A stretch of 64,000 nt of DNA, from assembly GCA_020833055.1 (NCBI GenBank), contig JAJHQZ010000003.1:1-64000 (forward strand). The letters are read 5' to 3'. Each line of letters opens with the position of its first letter. The first letter of the stretch is position 1. Positions 51,355 through 60,486 of this stretch are shown here, one piece after another. Origin of the DNA: Candidatus Korarchaeum sp. GTDB taxonomy: Archaea > Korarchaeota > Korarchaeia > Korarchaeales > Korarchaeaceae. Both the position numbers and the translations under genes were made by a program. The notes below the pieces were generated by a model. That model was not told where the DNA came from and did no database searches. It saw nothing but the letters and a program-made list of their open reading frames with translations.

Positions 51355-52080
51355 ATGGTAGAGTCAGCTAGGAGGGATGCTTTAAGGCTCCTTTGCTCCA
51401 CGGAATTCTTCTGGGGTTCAGATATTGGGGACGCTTCAGCTCATCTCATTAAAATAGGGTGCGAGGGCCTCGTTATATCCACAGATCCCCCTCATTATTT
51501 CCCATCGGCATTACACAGGGAGAGTTTCAGGGCTTTGAGGGATCTCATCAACAGCTTAGATGTCGTAGTAGCTGTTAGATCCCCTGAGACTGACGTTAAT
51601 ATCTTCAGCAGTAACCCTTATATCTCGGAGGCTTCTATCAGAAGTATCGAGGATTCAATAAACCTCTCACTCTCTTTAAACGCTGATTTCTCAATAATAA
51701 GACCTTCAAATACTGCTATCCCGCAGAATTATGGGCTTGTCATGAGCAAGTTGCAGAGGATACTCTCTGGAGTGGGCAGGAACTCTTACATAGCTCTAGA
51801 GTTGATAGGCGAGGGGGCCCTCGAGATCTCCTCTAGGATAAGGGAGAGGAGGATAGGCTTCGTCTATGTGGATGGAAGGAGTCCTGAGGGCCTTTTGAGA
51901 AGCGACAGAGTAGTCTGCTTATCCATCTACTCTAAATCAGATCCCCTCAGGGTGATCCCCGGTATGAGGACTAATATACCTTATCTAGCAATTTATCCGA
52001 GGGAGAGGGGAATGCACAGGGCCGATGACGTCAGAAGGATTGTTTTAAAGGTAAAAAGTTGGAGGGAGAGCCTCCTATGA
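51355..52080 (+). CDS. degenerate TIM-barrel-like protein, unknown
   Basis: 241 aa. Alternating strands and helices (LVISTDPPHYFP, VVVAVRSPET, FSIIRPSN, YIALELIGEG, IGFVYVDGRS) suggest the xylose-isomerase-like barrel, but most metal ligands are absent. So either a non-catalytic relative or another TIM family. ATG start after ggttctc; TATA-like gaatatttaata about 55 nt upstream. Convergent with the creatininase gene. Confidence 0.5.
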   Translation: MVESARRDALRLLCSTEFFWGSDIGDASAHLIKIGCEGLVISTDPPHYFPSALHRESFRALRDLINSLDVVVAVRSPETDVNIFSSNPYISEASIRSIEDSINLSLSLNADFSIIRPSNTAIPQNYGLVMSKLQRILSGVGRNSYIALELIGEGALEISSRIRERRIGFVYVDGRSPEGLLRSDRVVCLSIYSKSDPLRVIPGMRTNIPYLAIYPRERGMHRADDVRRIVLKVKSWRESLL

Positions 52081-52824
52081 TATATGGATTTCCTGCCTCT
52101 CCCATCCCTCGACTATCGCTCTCACTTCACTGAAGATCCTCTCCAGTAGCTTATTAGCGAATTCAGAGGCCTTATCCCTATCAGGTATCTTAATAGAGAA
52201 TCTATCATCGTAGGAGATTATAGAGCCGGGAGTGGGGACTGCGTAGATGCCCTCCCTCGTCCTATATATCTCCTCCCTCTCCATCTCCCCCCTGATTAAG
52301 GAGGGATCTATCTCTAGGATCATCGCTGTCTCATCTACACCAGCGTGCCCTCCGCTCCCCCCGAATATCTCCTCAGCCAGATCCCTAGCTAAACTCCACC
52401 AATTTACCATAGCTGACTTCAATCCGTAGTCGAACCACGCCCTCCTCATCGCTCTCAATATAGTTTCTACTTGACCAGAGCCCCCGTGCCCATTCATCAC
52501 TATCACTTTCTCGAACCCGTTCCTCATCAAATCAGTTAAGACATCGTACATGAGAGACTCCATCGTCGATTCACTTATCCTAAGCGTGCCGAAGTAACCT
52601 GAGAGGCCTAGAGTCACTCCGTAGTTTATCGGAGGAGCTATCAATGCGTTCAGCCTCTCAGCTAAGTTCAGGGCGATCCACTCCGGGATGAGGAAGTCTG
52701 TCCCCAGGGGGAGGTGGGGTCCGTGAGCCTCGCAGACACCTACCGGGAGTATCGCTAGATCCGTGTCCTCAATGGCCTCCCTGAACTCCCTCCAATTCAT
52801 CAACCAGATCCTTCTCTCGCTCAT
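52075..52824 (-). CDS. creatininase-family amidohydrolase
   Basis: 249 aa. Metal-site motifs: PVGVCEAHGPHLPLGTD (EAHGPHLPLGTD) near 26, VIVMNGHGG near 105 and GGHAGVDETAMIL near 157. The family includes creatininase, the archaeal ArfB deformylase of F420/riboflavin biosynthesis and mycofactocin MftE. ArfB is plausible in an archaeon, but no Rib or Cof genes adjoin. The ATG overlaps the stop of the cDPG synthetase-like gene by 4 nt. Confidence 0.82.
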   Translation of the reverse strand: MSERRIWLMNWREFREAIEDTDLAILPVGVCEAHGPHLPLGTDFLIPEWIALNLAERLNALIAPPINYGVTLGLSGYFGTLRISESTMESLMYDVLTDLMRNGFEKVIVMNGHGGSGQVETILRAMRRAWFDYGLKSAMVNWWSLARDLAEEIFGGSGGHAGVDETAMILEIDPSLIRGEMEREEIYRTREGIYAVPTPGSIISYDDRFSIKIPDRDKASEFANKLLERIFSEVRAIVEGWERQEIHIS

Positions 52825-54143
52825 AAGCCGACCCTCTTCAGGAACTCATCTATCACATCCTCTAGTGTCGGCGATCCTATCTCCTGTAGCTCGTAGTAAA
52901 CGTGGACGGCCGGTTTGTTTATCTTCAGATACCTGCTTATGTCCGTGGGAGTCCCTAGGACCACTGCCTCAGCCGGTGATTTGTTTATGGTCTCCTCCAG
53001 TTCCTTCATCTGGGCTTCCCCATAACCGACCGCCGGGAGCACTTGTGATAAGTGAGTGTACTTCTCATAAGTCTCCTTTATTGAGCCAACTGCGTATGGC
53101 CTCGGATCTATTATCTCAGCCCTCAGCTTCCGGGCCATTAAGTAACCGGCCCCGAAGCCCATATCTCCGTGTGTCACAGTCGGACCGTCCTCGACGACTA
53201 TTACTCTCTTCCCCTCTATTAACTCGGGCTTATCCACAGTGTAAGGGATAGCGGCAGTTATTATCTTAGCCCTCGGATTCACCCTCTCTACGTTCATGAT
53301 GACCTTCTCTATATCCGAGTAGCAAGCAGTATCTACCTTGCTCACTATTATCACATCGGCCATCCTGACGTTGACGCTCCCCGGCCAGTGAGTGAGCTCG
53401 TGGCCAGCTCTGAGAGGATCCACTACAGTTATCATGAGATCCGGTTTGTAGAACGGGAAGTCATTATTCCCCCCATCCCAGAGTATGACATCGCTCTCCT
53501 TCTCGGCTTCCCTCAGTATCTTCTCATAATCCACTCCAGCATAAACTATATTTCCTATCCTCAGATGGGGCTCATAATCTTCTCTCTCCTCTATCGTAGC
53601 ATTATGTCTATCTAGATCCTCTAATGAAGCGAACCTCTGGACTATCTGTTTCCTCAAGTCCCCGTAGGGCATCGGATGCCTCACAACAGATACCCTAAGC
53701 CCCCTAGCTTTCAGTATCTTCGATACCCTCCGGCTCGTCGGGCTCTTCCCAGCCCCAGTTCTAGCTGCAGTCACGGCTATTACTGGCTTATTAGACTTCA
53801 ACATCGTGCTCTTTGGGCCTAGGAGCATGAAATCTGCCCCATTTGCTTGAGCTATAGCAGCTCTCTCCATTATGTACTGATGGGAGACATCACTATACGA
53901 GAATACGACGAGATCCACATCATTCTCCCTTATTATCTTTGGAAGATCTTCCTCAGGATATATTGGGATTCCATCAGGGTAGAGAGGGCCCGCAAGCTCT
54001 GGTGGGTAAATCCTTCCAGCTATATTGGGCAGTTGAGCTGCAGTGAAAGCGACTACCCTATAATTCTCGTTATTCCGGAAGAAAACATTGAAGTTATGGA
54101 AATCCCGGCCAGCGGCACCCATGATGACTACTCTCCTGACCAT
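52821..54143 (-). CDS. cyclic 2,3-diphosphoglycerate synthetase-like P-loop protein (COG2403)
   Basis: 440 aa. An N-terminal Rossmann-like part (VVIMGAAGRDFHNFNVFF) is followed by the P-loop AVTAARTGAGKSPTSRRV near 145, a DGGNNDFPF motif near 228 and VVDPLRAGHELTHWPGSVN. This is the family of cDPG synthetase, which forms the thermoprotectant cyclic 2,3-diphosphoglycerate; remote GTPase relatives exist, so the substrate is moderately sure. GAGGTGATATC precedes the ATG. First gene of a two-gene operon. Confidence 0.75.
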   Translation of the reverse strand: MVRRVVIMGAAGRDFHNFNVFFRNNENYRVVAFTAAQLPNIAGRIYPPELAGPLYPDGIPIYPEEDLPKIIRENDVDLVVFSYSDVSHQYIMERAAIAQANGADFMLLGPKSTMLKSNKPVIAVTAARTGAGKSPTSRRVSKILKARGLRVSVVRHPMPYGDLRKQIVQRFASLEDLDRHNATIEEREDYEPHLRIGNIVYAGVDYEKILREAEKESDVILWDGGNNDFPFYKPDLMITVVDPLRAGHELTHWPGSVNVRMADVIIVSKVDTACYSDIEKVIMNVERVNPRAKIITAAIPYTVDKPELIEGKRVIVVEDGPTVTHGDMGFGAGYLMARKLRAEIIDPRPYAVGSIKETYEKYTHLSQVLPAVGYGEAQMKELEETINKSPAEAVVLGTPTDISRYLKINKPAVHVYYELQEIGSPTLEDVIDEFLKRVGL

Positions 54144-54201
54144 GATATCACCTCAGCATACGCTGGGGAAATGGATTTAACCTTGTGCTTCCGAGAGCCC
54201 C

Positions 54202-55164
54202 GTGAGGCCTGAGAGGGAGCTCATCGATGAGATAATTAGGCTAGTTTCAGAGGACCCACACGGTTTACTGAAACTTGGGAGGGATGATGCTTCAGCTAGA
54301 AGGCTGGAGGAAGGTATATATGTCTTTAAGATGGATATGGTATCTTCATCAACGGATCTGCTCCCCGGGATGAGCTTGAGGCAGTTAGCTAAGAAGTGCG
54401 TAGTAGCCAACTTCTCCGATATAGCATCTAAAGGAGCTAGGCCCCTCCTCTTCATGTGTTCCCTCGGTCTCCCTGAGGATATGGGGGATGAGGAATTCAC
54501 TTCGATATTCGAGGGGTTTGAGGAAGCAATGAGGAAGTACGGGACTTACTTAATCGGGGGGGATCTAGGGGAGTCGAAGGAGCTCGTAATATCGGGATTC
54601 GCTTTCGGTAGGGTAGAGAGGAGGCTCGTGGGGAGAGGTGGATCGAGGCCCGGTGATATCGTGATGACGACAGGTAGCTTCGGGTTGACTTGGCTAGGCT
54701 TCAAGCACCTCTTAGAGGGATTAGAGCTACCTGAGGGATTGAGGAGGAGGGCGTTGAGGGCTGTATACGAACCCGAGGCCAGAGTTGAGGAGGGGATAAT
54801 AATATCTAGTTATGCTACATCTACTGTAGATAGTAGCGATGGGCTCTATTGGTCGCTTAAAGAACTCTCTAGAGCTAGCGGCAATGGATTCCTGATAGAG
54901 GAGCTCCCCTTGGATGAGGAAGTCAGGCTCTTCTTAGGCGAGAGTTCGATGAGCGCTACTTTCCATGGGGGTGAGGAGTATGAGATAGTCTTCACTGTGA
55001 GGGAGGAGGATTCAGATAAGGTAAGGGATGAGCTCACAGTCCTCGGGGTCGAGCCTATTAAGATAGGTAGAGTCGTGGAGGGAGGGGGGATACACTTGAG
55101 AGTGGGGGACAGCTTGATAGAGGTCCCAGAGGGAGGCTGGGAGCATTTCAGAGGTCTAAAGTGA
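54202..55164 (+). CDS. thiL: thiamine-monophosphate kinase
   Basis: 320 aa. AIR-synthase-related fold: KLGRDDASARRL near 26 (GDDA site), FKMDMVSSSTDLLPGMS near 49, ANFSDIASKGARPL near 73, and VDSSDGLYWSLKELS near 210. ThiL phosphorylates thiamine monophosphate to the pyrophosphate cofactor, needed here by IorA. The Asp that would be in the GDD start (here RDD) is kept. GTG start leaderless: TATA-like gatttaacc about 30 nt upstream. Confidence 0.88.
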   Translation: MRPERELIDEIIRLVSEDPHGLLKLGRDDASARRLEEGIYVFKMDMVSSSTDLLPGMSLRQLAKKCVVANFSDIASKGARPLLFMCSLGLPEDMGDEEFTSIFEGFEEAMRKYGTYLIGGDLGESKELVISGFAFGRVERRLVGRGGSRPGDIVMTTGSFGLTWLGFKHLLEGLELPEGLRRRALRAVYEPEARVEEGIIISSYATSTVDSSDGLYWSLKELSRASGNGFLIEELPLDEEVRLFLGESSMSATFHGGEEYEIVFTVREEDSDKVRDELTVLGVEPIKIGRVVEGGGIHLRVGDSLIEVPEGGWEHFRGLK

Positions 55165-55786
55165 CGATCTCCCCTATCTCAGGGAGTAAAGTCTTGATAT
55201 TAAGGTCAGATGACTTGATCCTCTCTACGAATTCAGATCTCTCGCTATCATCCCCGTGGATCGGGACAGCTAAGTTAGGCACTACAGCTCTCGCTATCCT
55301 CACTGCTTCAGAGGGACTGGAATTAGGAGATGGAGAGCCTACTGGGATGAAAGCGAGATCCACAGGGGAGAAAGCTGAGAAACTCTTTGAAAATCCTGTA
55401 GAATCTCCATGGAATATCGATACTCTCCCCACCTCTAGTAAGAGCACGATAGGATGATAGCCGGGATGCACAGCCCTCAGAGCGTGTACTTTGATCCCCT
55501 CAAATTCTATCATCTCACCCTCCCTTATCCTGATGATATCTGAGGACCTCCTCGCTATCCTATAAGCCCCGGGATTCCCCACTACATGCGGATTGAACTC
55601 ATCGATCATAGAATTTAGAGTTGCGATATCCAAGTGATCTGAATGCTCGTGAGTGAAGAGGACTATATCGAGCCCTCCTAGATCGCGTACCTCATCGATT
55701 GAGAATAGGGAGGACGGATCTATCAGGACACCTATCCCCTCGGCCCTCAGGTATACTGCGGAACTCCCCTTCCAAACGAATATCAA
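55148..55786 (-). CDS. MBL-fold metallohydrolase, UlaG-like
   Basis: 212 aa. Metal motif FTHEHSDHLDI near 49 (HxHxDH), IFHGDSTGFS near 129 and AVPIHGDDSE near 175. Begins with WKGSSAVYLRAEGIGVLIDPS, typical of UlaG/MBL L-ascorbate-lactonase-like proteins. Substrate unknown. Start overlaps the cyclophilin-like gene by 4 nt; last gene of the eS25 operon. Confidence 0.85.
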   Translation of the reverse strand: MIFVWKGSSAVYLRAEGIGVLIDPSSLFSIDEVRDLGGLDIVLFTHEHSDHLDIATLNSMIDEFNPHVVGNPGAYRIARRSSDIIRIREGEMIEFEGIKVHALRAVHPGYHPIVLLLEVGRVSIFHGDSTGFSKSFSAFSPVDLAFIPVGSPSPNSSPSEAVRIARAVVPNLAVPIHGDDSERSEFVERIKSSDLNIKTLLPEIGEIVTLDL

Positions 55787-56169
55787 GACCTCACCAACTC
55801 CACACTCATACCAGTCCTCAATCCTCTAATAAACTCCATACCCGAGATGACCTTCCCCATCGGATTTATGGGCTCGCTCAACTTTATGTCCGATAGAGCT
55901 ATCAATAACATCTTTTTAGAGATAGAATATGCGACGTGGCCTCTCCTCATCGAGTTCCTAGACTTCTCAGATCTGGTCTCTATGGGGGCTGATATGTAAA
56001 TGAGCTCACCGCTGCTCACTACCATGCCCCTTATCGGGAGGCTCCTATAGAACCTCTCTATAGTTATAGGTGAGAGGTGTCTTATCAGCTCCAATTGAAC
56101 AATACCATCAGCACCTTCCCACCTAAGGGTAACTATATAGCTCTCTATTCCCTCAACTCTCTCTTTCAC
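55783..56169 (-). CDS. cyclophilin-like domain protein (TM1367-like)
   Basis: 128 aa. The order SPITIERFYRSLP, ELIYISAPIE, MRRGHVAYSISKKMLLIALS, PINPMGKVISGMEFIRGL resembles the minimal cyclophilin-like barrel of TM1367/DUF369. Typical isomerase residues are not evident. Between eS25 (32 nt upstream) and the MBL gene (4-nt overlap). Confidence 0.6.
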   Translation of the reverse strand: MKERVEGIESYIVTLRWEGADGIVQLELIRHLSPITIERFYRSLPIRGMVVSSGELIYISAPIETRSEKSRNSMRRGHVAYSISKKMLLIALSDIKLSEPINPMGKVISGMEFIRGLRTGMSVELVRS

Positions 56170-56201
56170 TATGCTTCCACCTCGGGGAGGGTCAAATAGC
56201 T

Positions 56202-56459
56202 CTATCCCTCCCCACCAATCTTCGCCTTAGCTCCTTTATAAATCCTTAGCCTAGAGTTACCATCCACATATACGACTAGCCCTTCCCTCTCGAACTCCCT
56301 CAGGAGCTTCCTAGCCACACTGACCCTTATGTTGTACTTCATCGCTAGGGACTGGGGAGTGATATAACTTGATCTAACTACTTCCTTCCTCATCTGCTCC
56401 ATAACTTGGGGCTTGACTTCAATATCCCTGATTATCTTCTCAGTCTTCTCAGCGCTCAT
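56202..56459 (-). CDS. rps25e: ribosomal protein eS25
   Basis: 85 aa from ATG at 56459, after GGGGAGGGATG. Winged-helix eS25: RSSYITPQSLAMKYNIRVSVARKLLREFEREG then VVYVDGNSRLRIYKG. It belongs to the small ribosomal subunit of archaea and eukaryotes, is absent from bacteria and is missing from many euryarchaeota. The N-terminal basic tail of eukaryotic eS25 is absent. Confidence 0.92.
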   Translation of the reverse strand: MSAEKTEKIIRDIEVKPQVMEQMRKEVVRSSYITPQSLAMKYNIRVSVARKLLREFEREGLVVYVDGNSRLRIYKGAKAKIGGEG

Positions 56460-56496
56460 GACGCATCCCTCCCCTCTCACCTAGAGGCTTTTTTAA

Positions 56497-57294
56497 TCAT
56501 ACCTCCTGACCCTCACCCCACTTCTTCATCCTCAGAGACTCCTCTTCCGATCTTAAAAGTTCAATTTTTTCCCTTTTTGCCTCTATTTCTTTATCTAAAA
56601 TTGAAATAAGCTCCTTTCTCATGTTTATATCATTAAGTATTGATGAGAGCTCGGAGACCTTCCCTAATAACTCTGAGAGAATCCCCTTACTAGATTCTAT
56701 CACTTCAGAGAACTTCCTGAACTCAGATAATGTAGGATAAAACTTCTTCAAGAGAGCTTCAGAGGAATCCCTCAGTTGCTTCGCTATAGTCTCTATTTCC
56801 TCAGCCAGATCTTTCCTCATCTTCCTCAGCTCATCTATTTCAGCTAGAAGCAACTCTTTCCTAGCTTCAAGTGTCTTTACCTCAGAGCCCAGGCTCTTAG
56901 ATATCTCCTCTAGCTTAGATAACTCGCTTCTCATGTTTGAAATCTTCAGATCCAATGAAGATACTTCAGATTCCAATACAGATTTTCTAGCCTCTATAGC
57001 GTTCAACTCGGCCCTCATCCTCTCCTTACCTTCCCTGAGAGCATCTATGTCTCTCTCCAATTCCCTTATTTGAGATTCCAGTTGGCTCACTATCGATCTC
57101 TTCTCAGTTATCTCACTTTCTAGCGATAGTTTCCTCCTCTGGAGATCCTCTATCCATTTCAAAAGCATCTGATATCTATTATTCAGGATCTCCACCTCTT
57201 TATTGAGTCTCCCAGCGATCTTACTGAGTTCTCTTATCCTCTCCTCTAGCTCCTCCTTTTCAGCTACCCTCTCTTCAAGGTCATCGCTACTCAT
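56497..57294 (-). CDS. long coiled-coil protein
   Basis: 265 aa, nearly all heptad coiled coil (about 5-255), rich in Glu, Lys, Leu and Ser, with no globular domain. ATG start. SMC- or COG1340-like coiled coils of this size are common in archaea near ribosomal genes, but function is unknown. It lies 37 nt upstream of eS25 and is the probable first gene of this operon. Confidence 0.75.
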   Translation of the reverse strand: MSSDDLEERVAEKEELEERIRELSKIAGRLNKEVEILNNRYQMLLKWIEDLQRRKLSLESEITEKRSIVSQLESQIRELERDIDALREGKERMRAELNAIEARKSVLESEVSSLDLKISNMRSELSKLEEISKSLGSEVKTLEARKELLLAEIDELRKMRKDLAEEIETIAKQLRDSSEALLKKFYPTLSEFRKFSEVIESSKGILSELLGKVSELSSILNDINMRKELISILDKEIEAKREKIELLRSEEESLRMKKWGEGQEV

Positions 57295-57418
57295 CGCGCA
57301 CCTCCTATTGATGAGACTCCCAATTTTTAATATGATCGGGGCGGTCCGCTCAACTCAGACACCCCCCATAACCCGGGGATCGCGAAACTAATTTTAATCC
57401 TAGTAAAGTCATAGTAGC

Positions 57419-57949
57419 ATGATGATCCCTAACTACAGGATAAGGCCCTTCAGACCGGAGGACCTAGAAGCAGTTGAGAGGATAAACAGAGTTTTCTTGC
57501 CGGAGAACTACCCAAGCTATTTCTTCATGGAAAATTACAGGAGATTCCCGAGGAGCTTCTTCGTAGCGGAGGATGAGAAAGGGAACATAGTCGGTTACGT
57601 CATGTGCAGAGTAGAGCCGCACTACACTAAGAAGGACACCCTCATCTTGGGGCACGTGCTATCGATAGCTGTGAGTAAGGAGCACAGGAGAAGGGGGATA
57701 GGGGAGGCTCTAATGCTGAAGGCTGAGGAGGGTCTCCTATCTTACAATTCCGATGCTATCTACCTCGAAGTCAGGGTATCCAACGAACCGGCTATAAGGT
57801 TATATGAGAAGCTGGGATATAAGAAACTCGGCATAATCCCGTTCTACTACGCGGATGGTGAGGACGCTTTCCTCATGTACAAGATAGTGAGGGAGGGCCT
57901 CGATGATTCAGCGATATACCAAGCCCTCGGGAACAGGGTGGTCCGTTGA
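57419..57949 (+). CDS. GNAT N-acetyltransferase (RimI/Ard1-like)
   Basis: 176 aa. GNAT acetyl-CoA loop VLSIAVSKEHRRRGIGEALM (motif A, R/Q-x-x-G-x-G) near 80, YLEVRVSNEPAIRLYEKLGY (motif B) near 118. It resembles archaeal Nat (SsArd1), which acetylates protein N-termini. TATA-like taattttaatcc about 28 nt before the ATG gives a leaderless start. First gene of a four-gene operon with TusA-like, ahcY and radical SAM. Confidence 0.88.
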   Translation: MMIPNYRIRPFRPEDLEAVERINRVFLPENYPSYFFMENYRRFPRSFFVAEDEKGNIVGYVMCRVEPHYTKKDTLILGHVLSIAVSKEHRRRGIGEALMLKAEEGLLSYNSDAIYLEVRVSNEPAIRLYEKLGYKKLGIIPFYYADGEDAFLMYKIVREGLDDSAIYQALGNRVVR

Positions 57950-58170
57950 GGAGGGCTGTTGATCTGAGGGGGATGAAGAGCCCCAGGACTATAGTTGAGA
58001 TAGCGAAGCTAGTGAGGAAGGCCGCGCCAGGTGAGACATTAGACTTCCTCGTGGGCGATAAGGGGACCGTGGACGATGTGTACGAGTGGGTGGGCAGGAC
58101 GGGCCACATGCTTAAAGTATCTGAGAGGGGGGATCACTGGCTCATCCAAATAACTAAGAGGGAGGGTTGA
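57946..58170 (+). CDS. TusA-like protein lacking the active Cys
   Basis: 74 aa. TusA/SirA fold: [19 protein letters not shown] near 5, [17 protein letters not shown], then [11 protein letters not shown]. The CPxP that carries the persulfide in TusA is SPRT here, so no Cys is present at the site or elsewhere. TTG start overlapping the GNAT stop (TTGA). The next gene is ahcY. Possibly a binding module or relay without sulfur carriage. Confidence 0.78.
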   Translation: MRRAVDLRGMKSPRTIVEIAKLVRKAAPGETLDFLVGDKGTVDDVYEWVGRTGHMLKVSERGDHWLIQITKREG

Positions 58171-59411
58171 ATTTGCCGAAGGTGAAGGACGAAGGGTTAG
58201 CTGGTAGGGGGAAAGACTCTATTGAGTGGGCCAGGGCCCATATGCCAGTTCTATCAGAGATAGCTAGGAGGTTCCTCAAGGAGAGGCCCCTCGATGGCCT
58301 GAGGATCGCTGCTAGTATGCACGTCACTAAGGAGACAGCAGTATTGATGCTCGCTCTCAGGGATGGGGGCGCTGATATATTCCTCTCTCCATCGAATCCC
58401 CTCTCAACTCAGGACGATGTAGCAGCAGCTCTAGTCGAGGAGGGTATAGAGGTATACGCGTGGAGGGGCATGTCGGATTCTGAATATTTCTGGGCGATAG
58501 AGGAATGTCTCAAGGCTGGTCCGGATTTCACTATGGATGACGGAGGGGATCTCACTGTAATGGCCCATGAGAAAGGTTATGCTGAGAGGATAGCTGGGGG
58601 GACTGAGGAGACGACTACTGGGGTCCTGAGGTTGGTGGCGCTCGAGAGGGATGGTAAGCTGAAGTACCCTGTGATAGCGGTGAATGATGCCGAGACAAAG
58701 AGGAACTTTGATAACGTTTACGGGACGGGACAGAGCACTATAGATGGTATATTGAGAGCTACTAATATAATGATAGCTGGTAAGTGGTTCGTAGTCGCTG
58801 GATATGGATATGTGGGGAGAGGGATAGCTAATAGGGCTAGAGGGATGGGCGCTAAAGTTATAGTGACTGAAGTAGATCCTATAAGGGCTTTAATGGCTGC
58901 TATGGATGGTTTCATCGTGATGCCAATGCGAGAGGCAGCTAAACTCGGTGATATATTCGTTACAGCTACTGGGAACATCGGGGTCATAAAAGCGGAGCAT
59001 ATAAGCTTGATGAAGGACGGCGCTATACTCGCTAACGCTGGGCACTTCGATGTCGAAGTATCTGTCAAGGACCTGGAGCTAATGTCGTTAGCTAAGAGGG
59101 ATCTGAGGGAGAACTTGAGGGAGTACTTACTCCCCAATGGGAAGAGGGTTTACTTACTCGCTGAGGGGAGGTTGGTGAATTTAGTCGCAGCTGAGGGCCA
59201 TCCCAGTGAGGTCATGGATATGAGTTTCGCTAATCAAGCCCTGAGCCTCGAATATCTAGTGAGAGAGAGGGGGAAGCTCCCAGCTAAAGTGATACCAGTG
59301 CCCAGATGGATAGATAGCGAAGTAGCTAGGATAAAGCTGAGATCCATGGGGATAGAGATAGATAACTTGACGAAGGAGCAGGAGGAGTACTTGAGGAGCT
59401 GGCGGATCTGA
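58167..59411 (+). CDS. ahcY: S-adenosylhomocysteine hydrolase
   Basis: 414 aa. Family motifs: [21 protein letters not shown] near 46, [13 protein letters not shown] near 77, DDGGDLT near 127, [11 protein letters not shown] near 147, and the NAD site [21 protein letters not shown] near 210. It splits SAH to homocysteine and adenosine, relieving inhibition of methyltransferases; it complements the SAM-using enzymes in this window. TTG start overlaps the TusA-like stop. Followed after 1 nt by the radical SAM gene. Confidence 0.96.
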   Translation: MNLPKVKDEGLAGRGKDSIEWARAHMPVLSEIARRFLKERPLDGLRIAASMHVTKETAVLMLALRDGGADIFLSPSNPLSTQDDVAAALVEEGIEVYAWRGMSDSEYFWAIEECLKAGPDFTMDDGGDLTVMAHEKGYAERIAGGTEETTTGVLRLVALERDGKLKYPVIAVNDAETKRNFDNVYGTGQSTIDGILRATNIMIAGKWFVVAGYGYVGRGIANRARGMGAKVIVTEVDPIRALMAAMDGFIVMPMREAAKLGDIFVTATGNIGVIKAEHISLMKDGAILANAGHFDVEVSVKDLELMSLAKRDLRENLREYLLPNGKRVYLLAEGRLVNLVAAEGHPSEVMDMSFANQALSLEYLVRERGKLPAKVIPVPRWIDSEVARIKLRSMGIEIDNLTKEQEEYLRSWRI

Positions 59412-59412
59412 G

Positions 59413-60486
59413 ATGGAGGAACTCCCTTTAGGCGCACTCAGAGTTAGGGGATGGAGTAAGGGCTGCTATCTCTGTTGGAAGGGGGCTAAGAGCGTCCTCT
59501 TCATAACTGGGGAGTGTCCCTTATACGAGAGCTGTTTCTACTGCACGATATCGGATTGGAGGAGGGGCAAGAGAGATCTCATTATCGTGAACGAGAGGGT
59601 TATCGAGGGGGGATCATCTCTCATCGAGGAGATAGAGTACAGTTCCTCTCTAGGAGTTGGGATAACTGGAGGAGAACCATCTATCGTGCCCGATAGAGTT
59701 TATGAGTACGTCAAATTGCTTAAGGAGAGATTCGGAAGGGAGTTCCATGTCCATCTCTACACTAATTCTATCGGTATAGATGAGAGGACTCTATCCCTCT
59801 TCTACGATGCCGGAGTAGATGAGATAAGGTTCCACACGTGGGATGAGAGGAATTGGGAGAAGATCAGACTGGCTGTCTCCTTCGGATTCTCAGTGGGAGC
59901 TGAGATGCCATCGATCCCTGGGGAGGGATGGGTGAAGAAACTCATCCTACTCTCTGGCTTCCTCGATAAGGTAGGTGCTGATTTCTTGAACTTAAATGAA
60001 TTGGAGTTCACTCCCTCGAATAGAGAGAACCTATTGAGAATCGGTATGAGGCCGAGGATCGATGACGAAGCCGCTGTCGAGGGGAGCTTGGAGGCTGCTA
60101 AAGTCGTACTTGAGTACTTAGAGAGGGAGACCGGGATAATGGGTTACTTCTGCCCAGCCTCTCAGAAGGAGTATCAAGTGAGGATGAGGTGGATAAGGAG
60201 GGCTTCTAATATCGCTAGGGATTATGAGATGCCCACTGACGAGGGCACTCTCATATACGGGGAAGTGAGCGGTCCTGAGGAGAAACTTATGAGGATCTTC
60301 AGAAAATATGGGGGCCATTACAAAGATGGAAAACTATTAATGAGGGCCGATTCATTTGAGAAAGCTTCTAAAGAGATAAAGGAGCTCGGACTGGAGGGGA
60401 AGTTGATTGAAGTAATGCCAACTGAGGAGAGGAAGGTCCTGCAAGTATATCCGCTTGAATTCGTATTGAGGAGTAAGAGGAGCTAA
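59413..60486 (+). CDS. radical SAM protein (COG2108-like) with CX5CX2C motif
   Basis: 357 aa. After a short N-terminus with GCYLCWKGAKSVLFITGEC, the cluster motif reads CPLYESCFYC: five residues between the first two Cys rather than three, then CxxC. GITGGEPSI follows near 84. C-terminal part (about 270-357) is a basic alpha/beta domain. COG2108-type proteins are archaeal and uncharacterised; a few other radical SAM families, such as that of the Hmd cofactor, share CX5CX2C. Last gene of the operon with ahcY, so possibly tied to SAM or SAH chemistry. Confidence 0.8.
   Translation: MEELPLGALRVRGWSKGCYLCWKGAKSVLFITGECPLYESCFYCTISDWRRGKRDLIIVNERVIEGGSSLIEEIEYSSSLGVGITGGEPSIVPDRVYEYVKLLKERFGREFHVHLYTNSIGIDERTLSLFYDAGVDEIRFHTWDERNWEKIRLAVSFGFSVGAEMPSIPGEGWVKKLILLSGFLDKVGADFLNLNELEFTPSNRENLLRIGMRPRIDDEAAVEGSLEAAKVVLEYLERETGIMGYFCPASQKEYQVRMRWIRRASNIARDYEMPTDEGTLIYGEVSGPEEKLMRIFRKYGGHYKDGKLLMRADSFEKASKEIKELGLEGKLIEVMPTEERKVLQVYPLEFVLRSKRS

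Noticed and set aside
52763-53251. 162-codon plus-strand frame
   Set aside because: Shadow of the cDPG-synthetase-like and creatininase genes; Ser/Pro-rich and without a ribosome-binding site.
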